Positions 10,388 through 22,600 are shown, counted from the first letter of the stretch. The stretch is 64,000 nt of DNA from Lactarius indigo (GCA_025766275.1 JAFKAC010000004.1:806001-870000), one strand, 5' to 3'. Numbers and translations: made by a program. Notes: generated by a model not told the origin, from the letters alone.

Positions 10388-11778
10388 ATGCCCTCTTTCT
10401 TCAAGGTGAGCCACGCGAGCCTTTCAGTGTCTGACATCGCGGTTTTTACTAAATCCGGATCTTCACAAAGCGCGATAAAAAGAATGCCAGCGGATTCCCG
10501 GGAAACCAATCGTCTCAACCCCCCGAAAGTGCAGCATGGAGTAACAGCAACCAAGCTACCTGGGGCGTCCAGGGCAATACGGCACCTATCGGCTGGACAC
10601 CCAGTTCGGGATCCGGACACGCTGCCCCTCAGGCTCCCCCGCCGCTGGTGAACCTTCATTCACCAGTTGCCCCAAACCCACCCAGCAGCCCCCCAGGCGG
10701 CTTCGTTCATCCCGGCATCTCTCCTTCTCCCGTTAGCGCCACCCGACCAGGCAATATCAGCCATCCGGGCGGGTTTGCTCCGCAGGTGCAGCAACCGATT
10801 ATCCCACATAATATCCAGCAGGACGAGTACGCACATGTTCCTGATTTGCCCTTCGTTCGCTAACCCTATGTTATGGTTAGATCTTATTCTTGGTTCGTGG
10901 CGATAGACCAGGATGGTAGTGGGGAGATATCTCCTGAGGAATTGCGTATGTGTTCTTTGTCTGAAAACTGCTACTATTCGACTCAAGGAGAGTACAGGAA
11001 GCGCGCTCATGAATGATGGCGGTATGCAACCATATGCTATCATGTGTCCAATGATCTTATTGGATCCCGGATTCTAGGTCTCAAGTTTTCATTACCCACC
11101 GTGAAGTATCTGATGAGCATATTTGTATGTCCGTATCTTTTCGGGGATGACGTCGTATCTAATATGCGAACAGGACCTCGATAACAGCAGAGGAATCGGC
11201 TTCCAGGAGGTATGCATGCCTATCCTCGGCTGGTTCTAACTCTAAGCGTTGTGTACAGTTCGAATCGCTGTGGAAGTTCATTAACGTAAGGGTTTTCTGA
11301 TCGTACCATTTCCCATCTGACATTGGTAGTAGCAATGGAGACAAATGTTCGAATCCTTCGACGTTGACCGTGACGGAAAAATCGATGCGGACGAGCTGGG
11401 CCGCGCGTTGGCTCACTATGAGTACGTGGAGCCCCTTGATTTCTACCGATCCACCATTGATGGGGGCAATCCCATCTAGTCTCCGTGTCGGCCTACCTGT
11501 CCTTGACATATTAGTCAAGAAATATGGTGAGTTTGCCCCTCCTGGTCTTTCGCATTTGTGGTAGTCATGCGAATATGTCTCCCCAAGCGGTTGCACCCCA
11601 ACCGACTAGGGGTCCTCATTATGGTCCTCCTGCTCGACCGCAGATTGATCTGGACCATTTCGTCTGCGCATGTATTGTCGTGCGGCAGATGTGTCAACTG
11701 TACGACCAGTGTAGCGGACATGGGGCAGCGCCGATAAGTAGGGACGATTTTATTCGAGCCGTGATAACACTTCCTTGA
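10388..11778 (+). CDS. Penta-EF-hand calcium-binding protein, copy 2
   Basis: Paralog of the preceding gene with the same exon pattern. Exon 1 is MPSFFK, spliced to RDKKNASGFPGNQSSQPPE. A Pro/Gly-rich leader follows (SSPPGGFVHPGISPSP), then WFVAIDQDGSGEISPEEL (EF1), LPTVKYLMSIF, DLDNSRGIGFQE (EF3, with an imperfect loop: DLDNSRGIGFQE lacks the usual Gly at loop position 6), FESLWKFIN, QWRQMFESFDVDRDGKIDADEL (EF4-type), SLRVGLPVLDILVKKY, and a last exon QIDLDHFVCACIVVRQMCQLYD...RAVITLP. Role as for copy 1: a Ca2+-regulated adaptor, probably cytosolic or membrane-recruited. The N-terminal leaders differ strongly while the EF core is conserved, so the duplication is not recent. It appears intact. 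Confidence 0.85.
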
Positions 11779-12002
11779 GAGAGTACGGCAGGCAGGTGCA
11801 GTAGGCAGTTTACGGACATTCGTTGTACTTTATTGGGCGAGCTTACTATGTCACTGGCACCGCAATTCTGTGATTGTTGTTTGCCACCGGTCATTAGCAA
11901 CCCATCCCTTCTACTCCGGCGAGTTCAAAATGACGCACCGACGACGGACCCTGAAGTACCTACCTAATTCGAGAGTCCCGGTGGGTTAAATATTTTTCAG
12001 AG

Positions 12003-12502
12003 GTGTTCAGAATGCCACGCCCGTCCCGAAAGCGGACTCTAGAACACACCGCACCAGTGTCCCAGCTGCCTACACTTCGTTCTGGGTATCCCGAGTGTCC
12101 ACCTCACATCAGAAATGATGTAACGACACGTTTAAGTGGATTCTGCTGTGGTTCTTACATGTGGGTGACCCTTTCACGTCGGTGACCTGTGCCACCAATC
12201 TTTTTTTTTGATCCATTTTGGTTCTGCGATGCATATCCAAGATACAGACCGGTCGTACCGAGAGCCGTGATACAGTTATGCAACACAGGTAAATATGAGG
12301 TGCTCCGAATGAAACCAAACGAAACACCAAAGAATAATATGGGGTAACTCTCGTAGGGATTTGCGTTAATCGAAACTATGCACTCATCTGTTGATCGGGA
12401 ACCTATGGAGGTGTGGCAACACAATGTCCTGGATTCCAACTGGGGGCTCGCTCCGGGAGATCGGATTTTTGCAGTGCGGAGTGTGCGAATGGGCAGGCTT
12501 GA
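12003..12502 (+). pseudogene. Relic of P-family C-terminal exons (P2)
   Basis: The frame ARPSRKRTLEH...YPECPPHIRNDVTTRLSGFC aligns with P4 (ARPSRKQTLEH...YPGCPALVRSDVAARLGGFC). At 12452-12502 the remnant SDFCSAECANGQA, ending in TGA, matches the last exon of P4 (SKYCSGQCAN). The first ligand motif is broken (CRYPGC became SGYPEC) and the intron donor is damaged. About 185 bases of unrelated sequence (about 12190-12375) lie inside the old intron. No 5' exons are present. A dead 3' fragment. Confidence 0.75.
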
Positions 12503-13459
12503 GACATATTTGCTAGAGGCCCGCAGGCGAATACAAGGCGACGATCCTTAATTCAACGTCGCTCTGACAACAGTCATTTGTTACTCAATTTAAGAAGAAC
12601 TTGACGTTTCTACAAAAGAGCGAGAGAGAGCCGCATAGCCCGAGAGACTAGAGACCGCAGAAAATCTGACGACGGTTGTTGTGTGACTCGTTGTGCAGTA
12701 TTAGTACCTTCCGCGTCTCCAAGGCACAAGCCGTCAAAACTAACCTGAAGCCAAAAGAGCTGCTTCTTGGGAAACATCACGTACGTATGCCTAAGTTAGT
12801 AGCATGTGCTCAGGCTCGACGCTTAGCGCTTAGCCTCTGGGGAGACCGCAGCGCTGGCACGGCACACACCCACCGAAACGGTGAAGATCTGGCCCACTAA
12901 CAAAAATTCCCACCCCAGTCTCAGCTGGTCACGGCTACCCTCAATCGATAATCGCTTTTTAGGACCTGTCCGCAGCTAGACAAACATTCTGAGGCTCTCT
13001 CATCGCTGACACACCATCCGGCCGCGTCGTGCCAGTGCCTAGGCCCCCTCATTGCTGCTTCCTCTGCTAAAGACGTTTAACTCCAGGACCCGAGAAACTG
13101 CGCTTTACGGGCGCAGCACGCTACGTGGGGCTACACGGAACGTTGGCTCTTCCCCCCCCCCCCCTATCACCACGTCCTTTGTTCTACAATAGTTAGCTAC
13201 CCTGGGCGCTTCTCGGTCATGTTGGCCGCAACCGCAGGCCCACCTCGACTTGGGGGGCGGATGGCCCGGTTTATAGTCATATCGGCCCACAGACACGGCT
13301 TCCGAAGTTAGACGTGAGATTGAGAATCCTCGTGCTCATTGCTGCATGTGGAACACACTGGCATGAGGGAACCAGAGGGAGGGACATGAGTTACACTGCA
13401 AGCAAATCACGCACCTAGGCTCAGACGCCCCTCCCCCCTCATTCCCTCCCCTGTTAACA
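12503..13459. other. 3' flank of P2 and unassigned sequence
   Basis: About 12590-12790 repeats P-family 3' flank motifs (GAACTTGA...AACCTGAAGCCAAA). About 12900-13450 contains a C homopolymer near 13152 and nothing I can assign. Confidence 0.35.
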
Positions 13460-14760
13460 TTTGGCTCTTTTGTTTCCTGGCCGGATTCCTCCGTTGACCG
13501 GATTCCTCCTCGGGAGTTGCCGATTGGGCCAATACCCTCGGAATTGCAATAACAAAGCCCACCTTAATTGCACACTCTCACGTCCGTTTTGTGGTGTCGC
13601 ATTGGACAGGCCTTGTTCTCTCTTTTTGTCTTCACCCTTCGCATACGCGATCAGTCCAGTGTTCGCCTGGAAAATTCTGATGATGAGTCTGCTCTCGACT
13701 GTTGGATGGTGCAAAGGATGGTGTACTTTTGCACGTTCTTCAAGATCTTTCCCATACAATCGCGAACTGAGGAACAGTGAATCTTCTGAACGAGGCTTTC
13801 CAGTGCTCCACTGATGTTGGCCAATATGCGTTCAAAACTCTTGTTTCCGTTGAATGTGATCCAATATGCCGACCACGATGTGAAGACCAAGACTCGGGAT
13901 ATTTGTGTTCTTCTTAGATCGAAGTGGGAAGCACACCTTTCTTTCGACATGTTCCGCGGTCTCTTGCCCAACTCGCGGGGCTGCCTGGCGTGACACTATC
14001 TCGAACTTTCTTCGTCACTTAGCCGTGAAATTGGTTATGTCTCCAACTTTTGAGACACAATCGGTTGACGACTTTTCTGCCGGGAAAGAGTACGCGGGCC
14101 CAATGCATTTCTCTTTGTCAGGCTATCCTAAAGGGACCGAAATTTGTTAATCAGGCAGATCAGACGCTGAGTTGTCTCAGGATTGGGAAATCCAGCCACA
14201 TTACCACTCCCCAGCCTCGTTTTCTCTCTGCGATAAAAATTCATTGACATATTCTCCGGAGGTATTTTGCGAACCTTGATTGTCACATTGTTGCACGAGG
14301 GCGTAGCGCCGTTTCATGGGCCACTAGATCAGTAGGCACTTCCTGGGACCGGATGAGGTTCTAAATCGTCCGTTCAACGCCAGGTTCAAGGACTTTGGCG
14401 AAGACCCATGCCCTGAGAGCGTCTGCACGGGTTCTGACTCGTGTGCGGCTCTTATCATACGCCGCGTGACCGTTTCTGCGTCCGTAGGTGTGGCCCGCTC
14501 CAGACCTCGTGACCTTCGACTCGTTATCTCGCGGAAAATAACGCTAATATTGGCCGACCTTCGCCTGTTTGTAGTGTGGCCTGATCAACCAGACACTGAC
14601 AACAGAGCAGAATCTAGCCAACCAGTACTGCGTGATGACCATTACCTCGCCCAGGTCTTCAACGTTGACCGTCAAAGCTATATAACCTGAAGCCAAAGAA
14701 GCCGCCTAGTGACGTTTCTCAGCCCACTAAATATTCTGGAAGAAAATAACACGTGAGCGG
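13460..14760. repeat. Segmental repeat unit A1, paralogous to 24440-25560
   Basis: Blocks such as GGGAGTTGCC...GGCCAAT.CC..CGGA and GTTGCAATAACAA (about 13510-13560), TTCGACATGTTCCGCGGTC (about 13943) and CGAACCTTGAT.GT.AC.TTGTTGCACGAGGG (about 14270) recur in order at about 24475, 24950 and 25268. In unit A2 a P-family gene (P4) follows. Here the sequence jumps at about 14577 from the pre-gene block straight to the post-gene block (GCCTGATCAACCAG), so the gene is missing. Degraded minus-strand open frames are present but interrupted. Confidence 0.65.
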
Positions 14761-16570
14761 CTCCGCGGAGTACGAATGCGTATCGCGCGTATCCCTCATG
14801 CTCACCCTCAGGCTTTGCGATCGCAGACCCTTGTGGTTCGTATTATAATCACCGGGATATATTCACGCACACGGACCTTGTCCATTTTCAGGGATGTGTG
14901 GGGTTAGGAGACTCCGACAACGTGCAACTACGGTACTGTATGACTACTGGAGTGCCGGTGCTGTGGTGGGGGATAGTTGTTGGCCCGGTTTTTCGGTGTG
15001 CCGACGTCTTCAATTAGGCGACACGTACCTTGGCACGTACTCCCCAAAATCTTTTTTTCGCCCACCAGTAAATTTGCCATGGGATCGATGGCGACACTCA
15101 TCGACTCGCTCCGGGAGGGTCCCCTACTCGTAGGGACCCTCACATATACCCCTCATCGAGAAGCACTTCGTATTCTCACCCGTTTTCTATGCAGTCCCAA
15201 ATTTGGTTGGTGCTATCTAATAGTATGCATGCGTCGGTCCCCTTCCTTTTCTTGTGCAAAACGGAAACCATCCACTCCGGCCCAGGGAAGAAGTTGCCAA
15301 AGTTGGGAATGTCACATTCATCGGTCAGGTCAAGGCTGCAAATTGGTTCTCTCTTGGCAGTGCCACTGATATCAAAAGCCCGGCCACATTTTCGTTTTTC
15401 GTTTCGCACGCGAGTGTTTTTTTGAACACAATCCCAATATGTCGTCACCCCTGGTGGTGTCCACCTAGAACGGTTCGCGCAGGGCTTCGCTTAGCTTGTT
15501 TTGGGGATGCATTCGAGCTGGGCAGTGTACCCTACACGTCCCTCAGGCATCCAACTCATTTTCAAACTTGAATTGACTATGGGGTGCATCGGCCCTGGAT
15601 ATTCGCGGCGATCGAACAGCGGGTCTCTGATGAGGAACAGCATGTTCAATCTTTGCCAGTGGTACCCACGAAATTCAGAAAGTATGTCTATCCACAATAG
15701 CGCCGCTGAACGAGAATCCGAAAGGCTCCAGCCACGGTACGAGATGCAAGACTCTGTACTCAGATCGAAGCTTCAAGCACTGCGCATATCCAACGCGTTT
15801 CGCGGTCGTTTGCTTAGCTTGCGAGGTAGCCAAGAGTGATATGGCAGATAGCGATATCTCCCTCTCCTGTTCTTCAACCCGTAGTAACGGTCATGTCCTC
15901 TACTCTTGAGACGCATTAGACCGTCGACTTTTCTGCGGTCTGAGAACGTGCGATTCGTCAAACAGTGGGCAACGCCCGCCGTGCAGTTCCCGAGGTTATT
16001 TAGAGATATATTCAGTGATTCATGAGTCACGTTGAATTTTCAACCCAGATAGGTTTGTGCGCTGAATTTAGAGATTTGCGGAAGCACCCAACTTCTCGGT
16101 CTCAACGGAGGAACTTTCCCAACACCAGGGGGGCACGGGATCACCGCGGAACTCTTAGATCGTTACGTTGCTGTATAAAGGCGCAGCGCCGGCCGAACGC
16201 GCCACTCGATATTTGTTTTTGCAAACGCTTCGGACTCACAAGATGGACGGACCGATCAAGGACCATGATTTCAGCAACCTCGACTGTCACGGTCGCACAA
16301 GTCGATTGGTTTTGCGCCCATCCGAATGGCTGAACCCTGAATTCGGAAATATTGTAAGAGCAGGCCCTTATCGCAGGTCTCATGGGATCACTGTAGTCTA
16401 CCAATTTTATCTGTGTGGCTAGCTCCGGTCCTCATGGCCACTTGCATGGCCATCACCTCTTTAACTCAGCTAGAAGCGCCCCGATAACGATCGAGTGTTG
16501 CCTATTTTTCAAATGCTTCTCTCCACCCGCGTTCTGTGCTTTCACACAAAGAAATTAAACATTGTAGTGA
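14761..16570. repeat. Upstream repeat block B1 of P3
   Basis: In-order similarity to 27000-28370, 32330-33490 and 37640-38110: for example CAGATCGAAGCTTCAAGC (15761), GATATCGATATCTC-like blocks (about 15845), AATTT.GAGA..TGC (about 16067) and TTTTGCGCCCATCC (about 16310). No gene is supported. On the minus strand, frames of 60-90 residues with matching fragments in the other units (FGWAQNQS, QQRNDL) suggest a broken divergent gene of unknown kind. Confidence 0.55.
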
Positions 16571-16578
16571 TATATATA
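16571..16578 (+). promoter_or_regulatory. TATA box of P3
   Basis: TATATATA lies about 60 bases upstream of the P3 ATG. The same box followed by a CATCAGAGAAA-like block occurs before P5, P6 and P7, so the core promoter was duplicated with the gene. Confidence 0.55.
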
Positions 16579-16631
16579 CGTCGCCATCAGAGAAATGAGA
16601 CGTTCTTCAAATCGCGGGTCTTAATTTTTCG

Positions 16632-18213
16632 ATGGCTCCGAGCTATCGTGACAGTCTCCCCTCGCTCCCTCCGCTACTGCCACCACCCCCTTTCCCCCAG
16701 ACACCCTCTTCTCCGACTGCAATCCCCATACCAAGTACTGCGAGCAGTAAACTCTCTGCGGGTCTTGCGCAGGGTTATGGGCATCATTCCCGAAGTAAGT
16801 TCAATTGATACCTCCGGTGCTCCCGGTCTTACTCCCGGTCGATCTCCGCGAACTTTTTCAGCTCCTAGCCCTGGGAGTACTTCGTCTCCTCTGCTGTCTC
16901 AAGATGCGTTAAACCCTCAATATCCATATGCGTCTCAAAGTTCGCCCCCAACCCTGCCCCAGCCCCCATTCCTCTATGCATCCCCTTCCCCAACTGCAAG
17001 TGTGGTGAGCAGTAATCTCTCCGCAAGTCCTGTGCAGAGTTACGGACATCACTCCCGAAGTACTTCGTCTCCTCTGCCGTCCCAAGATGCGTCACACCTT
17101 CAACATCCACATGCGTATCACAGCTCACCCACAACCCCGCCTCCACCCCCTTTCCTCTCTGCATCCTCTTCTCCAACTGCAACTGCGGCGAGCAGTAATC
17201 TCTCTGCAGGTCCTGCGCAGGGCTACGGACATCATTCCCGAAGCATTTCGTCTCCTCTGCCGTCCCAAGATGCGTCACACCTTCAGTATCCATACGCGTA
17301 TCATAGCCCGCCGCCTCCCCCGCCTCCTTTCCCCCAGACACCCTCTGCTTCAACCTCGTCACCTCTACCGTCCCAATATGCTTTAAACCCTCAATATTTG
17401 CCTGCACATCTACCTACGTCTCGATACATACCAGAGTCGGGTCATCCCTATCCTACCTCCCCAACCCCTCAAGTATGGGTCACCCACGTGCCCACCACCC
17501 ATTCAGGCCCACCATCACCCCAAGCGCACCGAAGCAGCACAATTCCAAATCCCGAACTTCATAATACTCATGTTTCCCCTCAGGCTGAGCCTCATCCGAG
17601 CTGCTTTGCCTCACAGCCGCTCAGTCTGTCCCACTCTCAATCACACCCAGGGATGTCGGGAGTGACTCAGATCCCTGTCGACTACCAGAGAAATCGTGTG
17701 TGTTTTCCCTATTGCCTAATATAGATGTCCTGAGAAAGTGGTGGTGTGGATGGAGTAGAATATGACTCGTATCATGAGGAGGTATACCAGGATGACCATG
17801 ACAACTCGGCGACGCATAGTGGTAACGCAATCCCCAGGGGCCGCCCAGACCCTCCCTTCGCCGGACCACAGGTCACTCAGGTCACTTCAAACGACACTTC
17901 AAATGGCTTCTTGGGTCGGATATTGAGAAAATGTGAGCCATATACCCCATCGGAGACCGTATCCGTGCACTGATACTGGCCTGCTTCAGTAAACCGTAGC
18001 CGAAGTCGGACACCGACACCAGCACCTCAAGTCACGGCGCCTCAGCAAGCTACGTTCTGTAGGTTTCCTGGATGTCATAACGAAACGGGCGCAACGGATC
18101 GTTTGAAAGGGTTCTGTTCCGATGGTCACCGTGACATGTCGTAAGTGCAGTCTTTCACGTCATGCGGGCTGTCAATCTGGTTCTCATCGTCAATTAGGTT
18201 GGGCACTTTGTGA
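16632..18213 (+). CDS. P-family proline-rich protein with cysteine module (P3)
   Basis: Five exons by eye: 16632-16794, 16862-17695, 17759-17932, 17990-18140 and 18198-18213, all GT...AG with introns of 57-67 bases. The N-terminus (MAPSYRDSLPSLPPLLPPPP) opens a low-complexity Pro/Ser region in which a unit of about 60 residues, containing SSPLPSQDA, PPPPFLSA.S.PTA and YGHHSRS, is repeated about three times. An acidic linker follows (YHEEVYQDDHDNSA), then a basic RSRSRTPTPAP stretch, then the module CRFPGCHNETGATDRLKGFC..GH. The protein ends SLGTL: relative to P1, P4 and P7 the last exon is frameshifted, so the second Cys cluster is lost. No signal peptide or TM is evident. Function unknown. 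Other P copies lack the internal repeats. Confidence 0.7.
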
Positions 18214-19640
18214 TCACGACGCTAGCATCTGCACTATGGCAGATGCCAGCGATCGAAATCTACTCAGGCTAATACGACTGTGACCAAGTGATTCAACAGA
18301 TATAAGCTCCTCAAGAATTGTCAGTTGATCCGAAACGATATTATGGAATGCGTACTTAGGTTAGTTATAAGTAATCCCCGAAAGTGCAAGAGAAATCAGC
18401 GATCCTATTGCGACAGCAGTTGAGACGTGAAGACAGTGGGAAGAGTGCTGTCTATGATGGTGTTATGACGGTACCCGATGAGTCGTCACCACCAAGGTAT
18501 AGAGCGGCGCAGCTGGGGACCTAAAGTCGAGACTCGGCAAAAGTATTCAGCTAGTTCGACCACATGTGTTACCCATCTCTCACCGTCATGGGAATTATTT
18601 CAGTTACTTCAAACCCAGAGGAGCTTCAATTCGCCTGCTAAAGAAGAGCGAGACCAAGAGCAAACCTTGAGAAACTCGAGAACGTGTAACGACAGACGAG
18701 GCACCGAGAATCCGGTGAGGGATGGTGTGACCAAGGCGCACGCACTGTCACCTCTGAGTTACTGACAAGTTGTTTACTGTACTGTAAGCGAATGCGATCA
18801 ATCGGGTCGCGGAGAGTTCATTCGAAATAGAACACCACTGTAAGTTACAGTACTCCAGATCACAGTATTACGGCAAGATGGGATGGTGGACCTGTGTAGC
18901 GAGTCAAAGACGCCGTGTACGAGTTCAGTGAAGTTGAACATGTACAATTACGTAGGTCAGCGACCCTTTTTAAGAATGTGTCAGGCTTGGTGTCAGGTCG
19001 ACACAAGACAAATATCAGCGAGATATGGGAAATGCACGCGGGAACACAAATGCTCAGCAGGAGCAGCAGAGAGAGATTGAGCGGGATGTTATCTTTCTTG
19101 AGAGGAGGGTTGGGCCATTATATACAAGAAAACAGTCCGGTATCTAAGGAGTAAATGAACACCTTGAGGCTTGCTAGGCTGCAGTGCAGCCTAGCTCGAT
19201 GGCGGCCATCGAGCCTGACAGGTTACAGCGAGTGCGGGACGAGTGGTTGTGGTCGAGTGGCGGGTATGGTGAAAGTAGGTGGTTTCTAGCCTAACGCAAG
19301 GGTATCCCTTACACCTGACTTGGGACTTGACCGGCCTGACCCTGTTCCTCACCCTTGATTCTCGCCACTGCAAGCCAATATCTACCGCCCCAATGTAAGC
19401 CCCGGTGTTTTCCTTATAACGTCATATAATAACGCCAAACCTGGATAAATGCAGGGTCAGCTGATTGACACCCTGGAGCCCTCAGGCTTATCTGTAGCAT
19501 CAATAGATCCCTCAGAACGCTGGAACGTGGAAGGAAGATAGGAATAAGCGCCCGTTTCACTTAAATTTGGGGTCTCTGCTTATGTAGGCCGTTGGCGTTG
19601 ATCGTTGATCCCCCTTGTTGCCGAATCTCTCGTCTACAAC
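18214..19640. other. P3 3' flank, palindromes and 5' flank of the WW gene
   Basis: About 18300-18720 repeats blocks found after P5 (30925-31010) and P6 (34720-35050): TTAGTTATAAGTAA, GTGCAAGAGAAATCAG and AAAGAAGAGCGAGA. Two adjacent perfect palindromes lie at 19173-19212. No gene is supported; the frames at 18883-19154 show nothing recognisable. Confidence 0.4.
19173..19212. repeat. Two adjacent near-perfect palindromes
   Basis: GCTAGGCTGCA (19173-19183) and TGCAGCCTAGC (19185-19195) are perfect inverted arms around one base. They are followed at once by TCGATGGC (19196-19203) and GCCATCGA (19205-19212), again around one base. Both would form hairpins. Origin unknown: possibly the end of a small mobile element or a palindromic recognition site. 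Confidence 0.7.
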
Positions 19641-22600
19641 ATGTTTCCCTTCCCTCGACTGGGTCTTCTCTCATTACTTCGGGGGATAAGATTTATTGGG
19701 CACACTCTCAAATCCTTCATATTCATACTGCGTTACCTGCTCTTTCGGCCATGCGTCCTCCGCAGTTTCAGATCTATCTGGTCGCTACTATACTCTGGGG
19801 CTAGTCCCAAGGACGTATTGAAGAAAGGGGGTGAGGCAAGGCCGTCATTTCCTAGGGCTTCAGGAGGATGTGAGGGATACAGCCCAATTTGTGCCAGTCG
19901 GGATTTCAACAGAACGGATAGTAGGCCACACTCACAGTTGGGACCTGTAAATACGGAGAATTTGCTTCTAAGTCCCATGATGGAGCGATCGCTAAGCGCC
20001 CCTCAGGCTACTACCTCATCGAGTACACCTTCATCTCCACTACGCAGTTCTCCTTCCTTCGGCAATTTACAGAACACTGATAACATACGTAGTGCCCTAC
20101 GATTAACCATTCATCATGCCAACACCCCCCTCACTACAACGCACTCACGTGTAACCTCAACGCAGTTCGCCGGGGCTCATCCCAGTCGCCCCCGCCGGGG
20201 CCTATCCCCGTCCCCGTCCCCATCTCGATATCAACCACCACCTCTGAGTCCATCTCCAACTGTATACTCTCAGCATTCCCCCCCCCAGTCTAGTGCACAG
20301 GAGCTTGCACAGGAGAGTTCTGGGGGTACCCAAGACCTAGATGTACCAATTCCGCAACCTCCCCTTCGTATCATTGTTTCTTCACCCCCAGCGTCCCAAT
20401 CCACACAGGACCCTTCAGACGAAAGAGGTTCTGAACCAAATTCGGCTTCGGCCCGCGAAAGTGTTCGTTACAGTAGTGAAATACTGCCAGCTGGCCCGGG
20501 CGCCCTGCCAGCGACACCGTCCTCGGACCAAGCGTCATCTCGACCCTCATCTCCTCGACCATTTACCTCACGCTCGCGGGTGTCTGTCGTATACATCCCA
20601 GTCGTAGACATGCCAAGAATTTTGTCGGATAGAGGGACGCTAATAACTCCGTCCTTGGACCAAGCATTTTCTCGACCCCCATCTCCCCGATCCTTTATCT
20701 CAGGTTCGCAGGTGTCTGTCGTACCCGTCTCAGTCGCAGATGCATCAGGGATTTTTCCCGATGGAAGGGTGCGAGTGACTCCGTCCTTGGACCAAGCGAT
20801 TCCGTTTCCTCAACCCACATTTTTCCAACCCGTCACCTCAAGTCCGAAGCGTAGCATAAGACTCATGCACTCCGAACAAGTATCTCGTGACGTAAATAAG
20901 GGCGACATGTGAGTACTCTCTTCAATCTATTCATATACTGCTGCCATTACACTTTTTCAGGTCACCGGGGACTCGCGAGTATAGATTACGTCCGGTAGAA
21001 GTTGATATACCTGAATAGTAATCCGTTTTTTATTCGGTGACAATTTGAAGGCTCATAGAATCTTGTCATACCAGCTCACACTGGGAATGTCCTAAGGGCT
21101 GGGTACCCGCCACGCATCCCTGGGGCGCTCTTTATTTTTACAATGCTGAATGGGTAAGTGGACCTCTGATTCCATCACCCTGCATCTCACTTTATCTATG
21201 AAGAGAATATTTACCGATGTGTATATGTACGACCCCAAACTGAGCGCTGAAATCCACGCATTCGCCACACTCTTGGACGAAGAACGCAAAAGCCTCTGTA
21301 TACTAAATAACTTCCCAACAAACTATGCTCTCGTTTTAGACATCATCGAGACGGAGAACGAGACCAACTGGGCTTACTACTATATAGATCATGGTAGCAA
21401 AACATTGTTCTGGTTGCACCCCTATGAATGCGAAGGTAGTGTGTTGCGTGAGGTGCATAGTGTTGGGGGACCGGGTCATGTCAGTGCGTATTCTTCAGTT
21501 GATCGATTAATGCTGTTTAGATCATGATCAATTACAGAGCTTCGACTCGAGTCCCTTTATTGGTAAGACTTCAATATTAGTGTTTATGTTCACGCTGACA
21601 ATACTCGTATCAAAACGAAGGGTACATTGGTCGCTGTATCCTGTTGACCTTGAGTGGCACACATTCCCGAAGGACGCACCGAATGAGTTGCTCGGGGCTC
21701 TATTGAGCAGCGGTATTGGTAAATACTACTTCGTTCTCTCACTTTGCTGTTGTATGCTAAATTCCCATAGACTCCTTAACTTCCAAAGTTTCAACTTCAC
21801 CGTATACCGTGGCCGAAATGGAATCCATGCGTGACTTCATAAAAGAGGCAGAAAGCAAGTCCAGCTTTTTTTTATCATCTCAAGGACGGCGATGATAACT
21901 CTACGCAGGTCTCGGAAAAGGGAATCCCCATGCAATTACCTCAGTAGGTAATGAATGGGTATTCCGATCTGCAAATCTGGAAATACTGACTCTTTCCCTA
22001 GCGCGGTTACTCTCTTTCTATGGTGTGTCCCTCTTCCCATATACTTCACCCTCCTAAAGCAGTTGTGCGCCTAGCCCATTGGAGGTTTCTGCACTTCCAC
22101 GGACAAAAAGCTTCTCGCCAGGATCGCTACAAAAGTATCTACAAGGGTAGCCATCGCAAACGCACGATCCTTGTTCGAACCTTGTCGCCAATCTTGTTTT
22201 TCTTCCCGGACGTCCATCTACTGGAACTCCAGAAGGTGTGGACGGATGAAATTGTTGTTGAAGCTCTCTGGAGGGAGTTCATGGAAAAACTGGTTTCCGA
22301 ATGGACGGAGTTCGTTCTATATGTAAGTCCACCGATTCCCCTTTGAGCCCAAACTTCGCCCGTCTTGACAGTGGCGAATCCGACAGTCAACAGTGATGCT
22401 CGCTGCAAATGTCGCTTTCCTTGCTATCCCAGGTGTCATTATCCCCCCTCCGTACCCAACCCCTCCCGGGCCGAACGACCCTCCGAGTCCGAACACATGG
22501 ATCAAGCCCTCTCCTGCTCAGATCATAAGTTCGATCTCATTGGTGTTTAGCATTGGGAGCATCATCACGGGTTTACTGCTCATCAGACGTAACCGCACCA

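Noticed and set aside
17700..17724. Conserved ending C.PY[CS].I-stop of P-family exon 2 as the true C-terminus
   Set aside because: The segment has donor, branch-like CCTAAT and acceptor features of an intron, and the downstream frames with conserved cysteines are maintained in all copies.
17696..17734. 39-base intron ending at CTGAG in P3 (and the same in P5 and P6)
   Set aside because: It gives an open frame, but P7 requires the acceptor at GGGCTAG, and the matching GGAGTAG acceptor in P3, P5 and P6 gives ordinary 60-63 base introns in the same frame.
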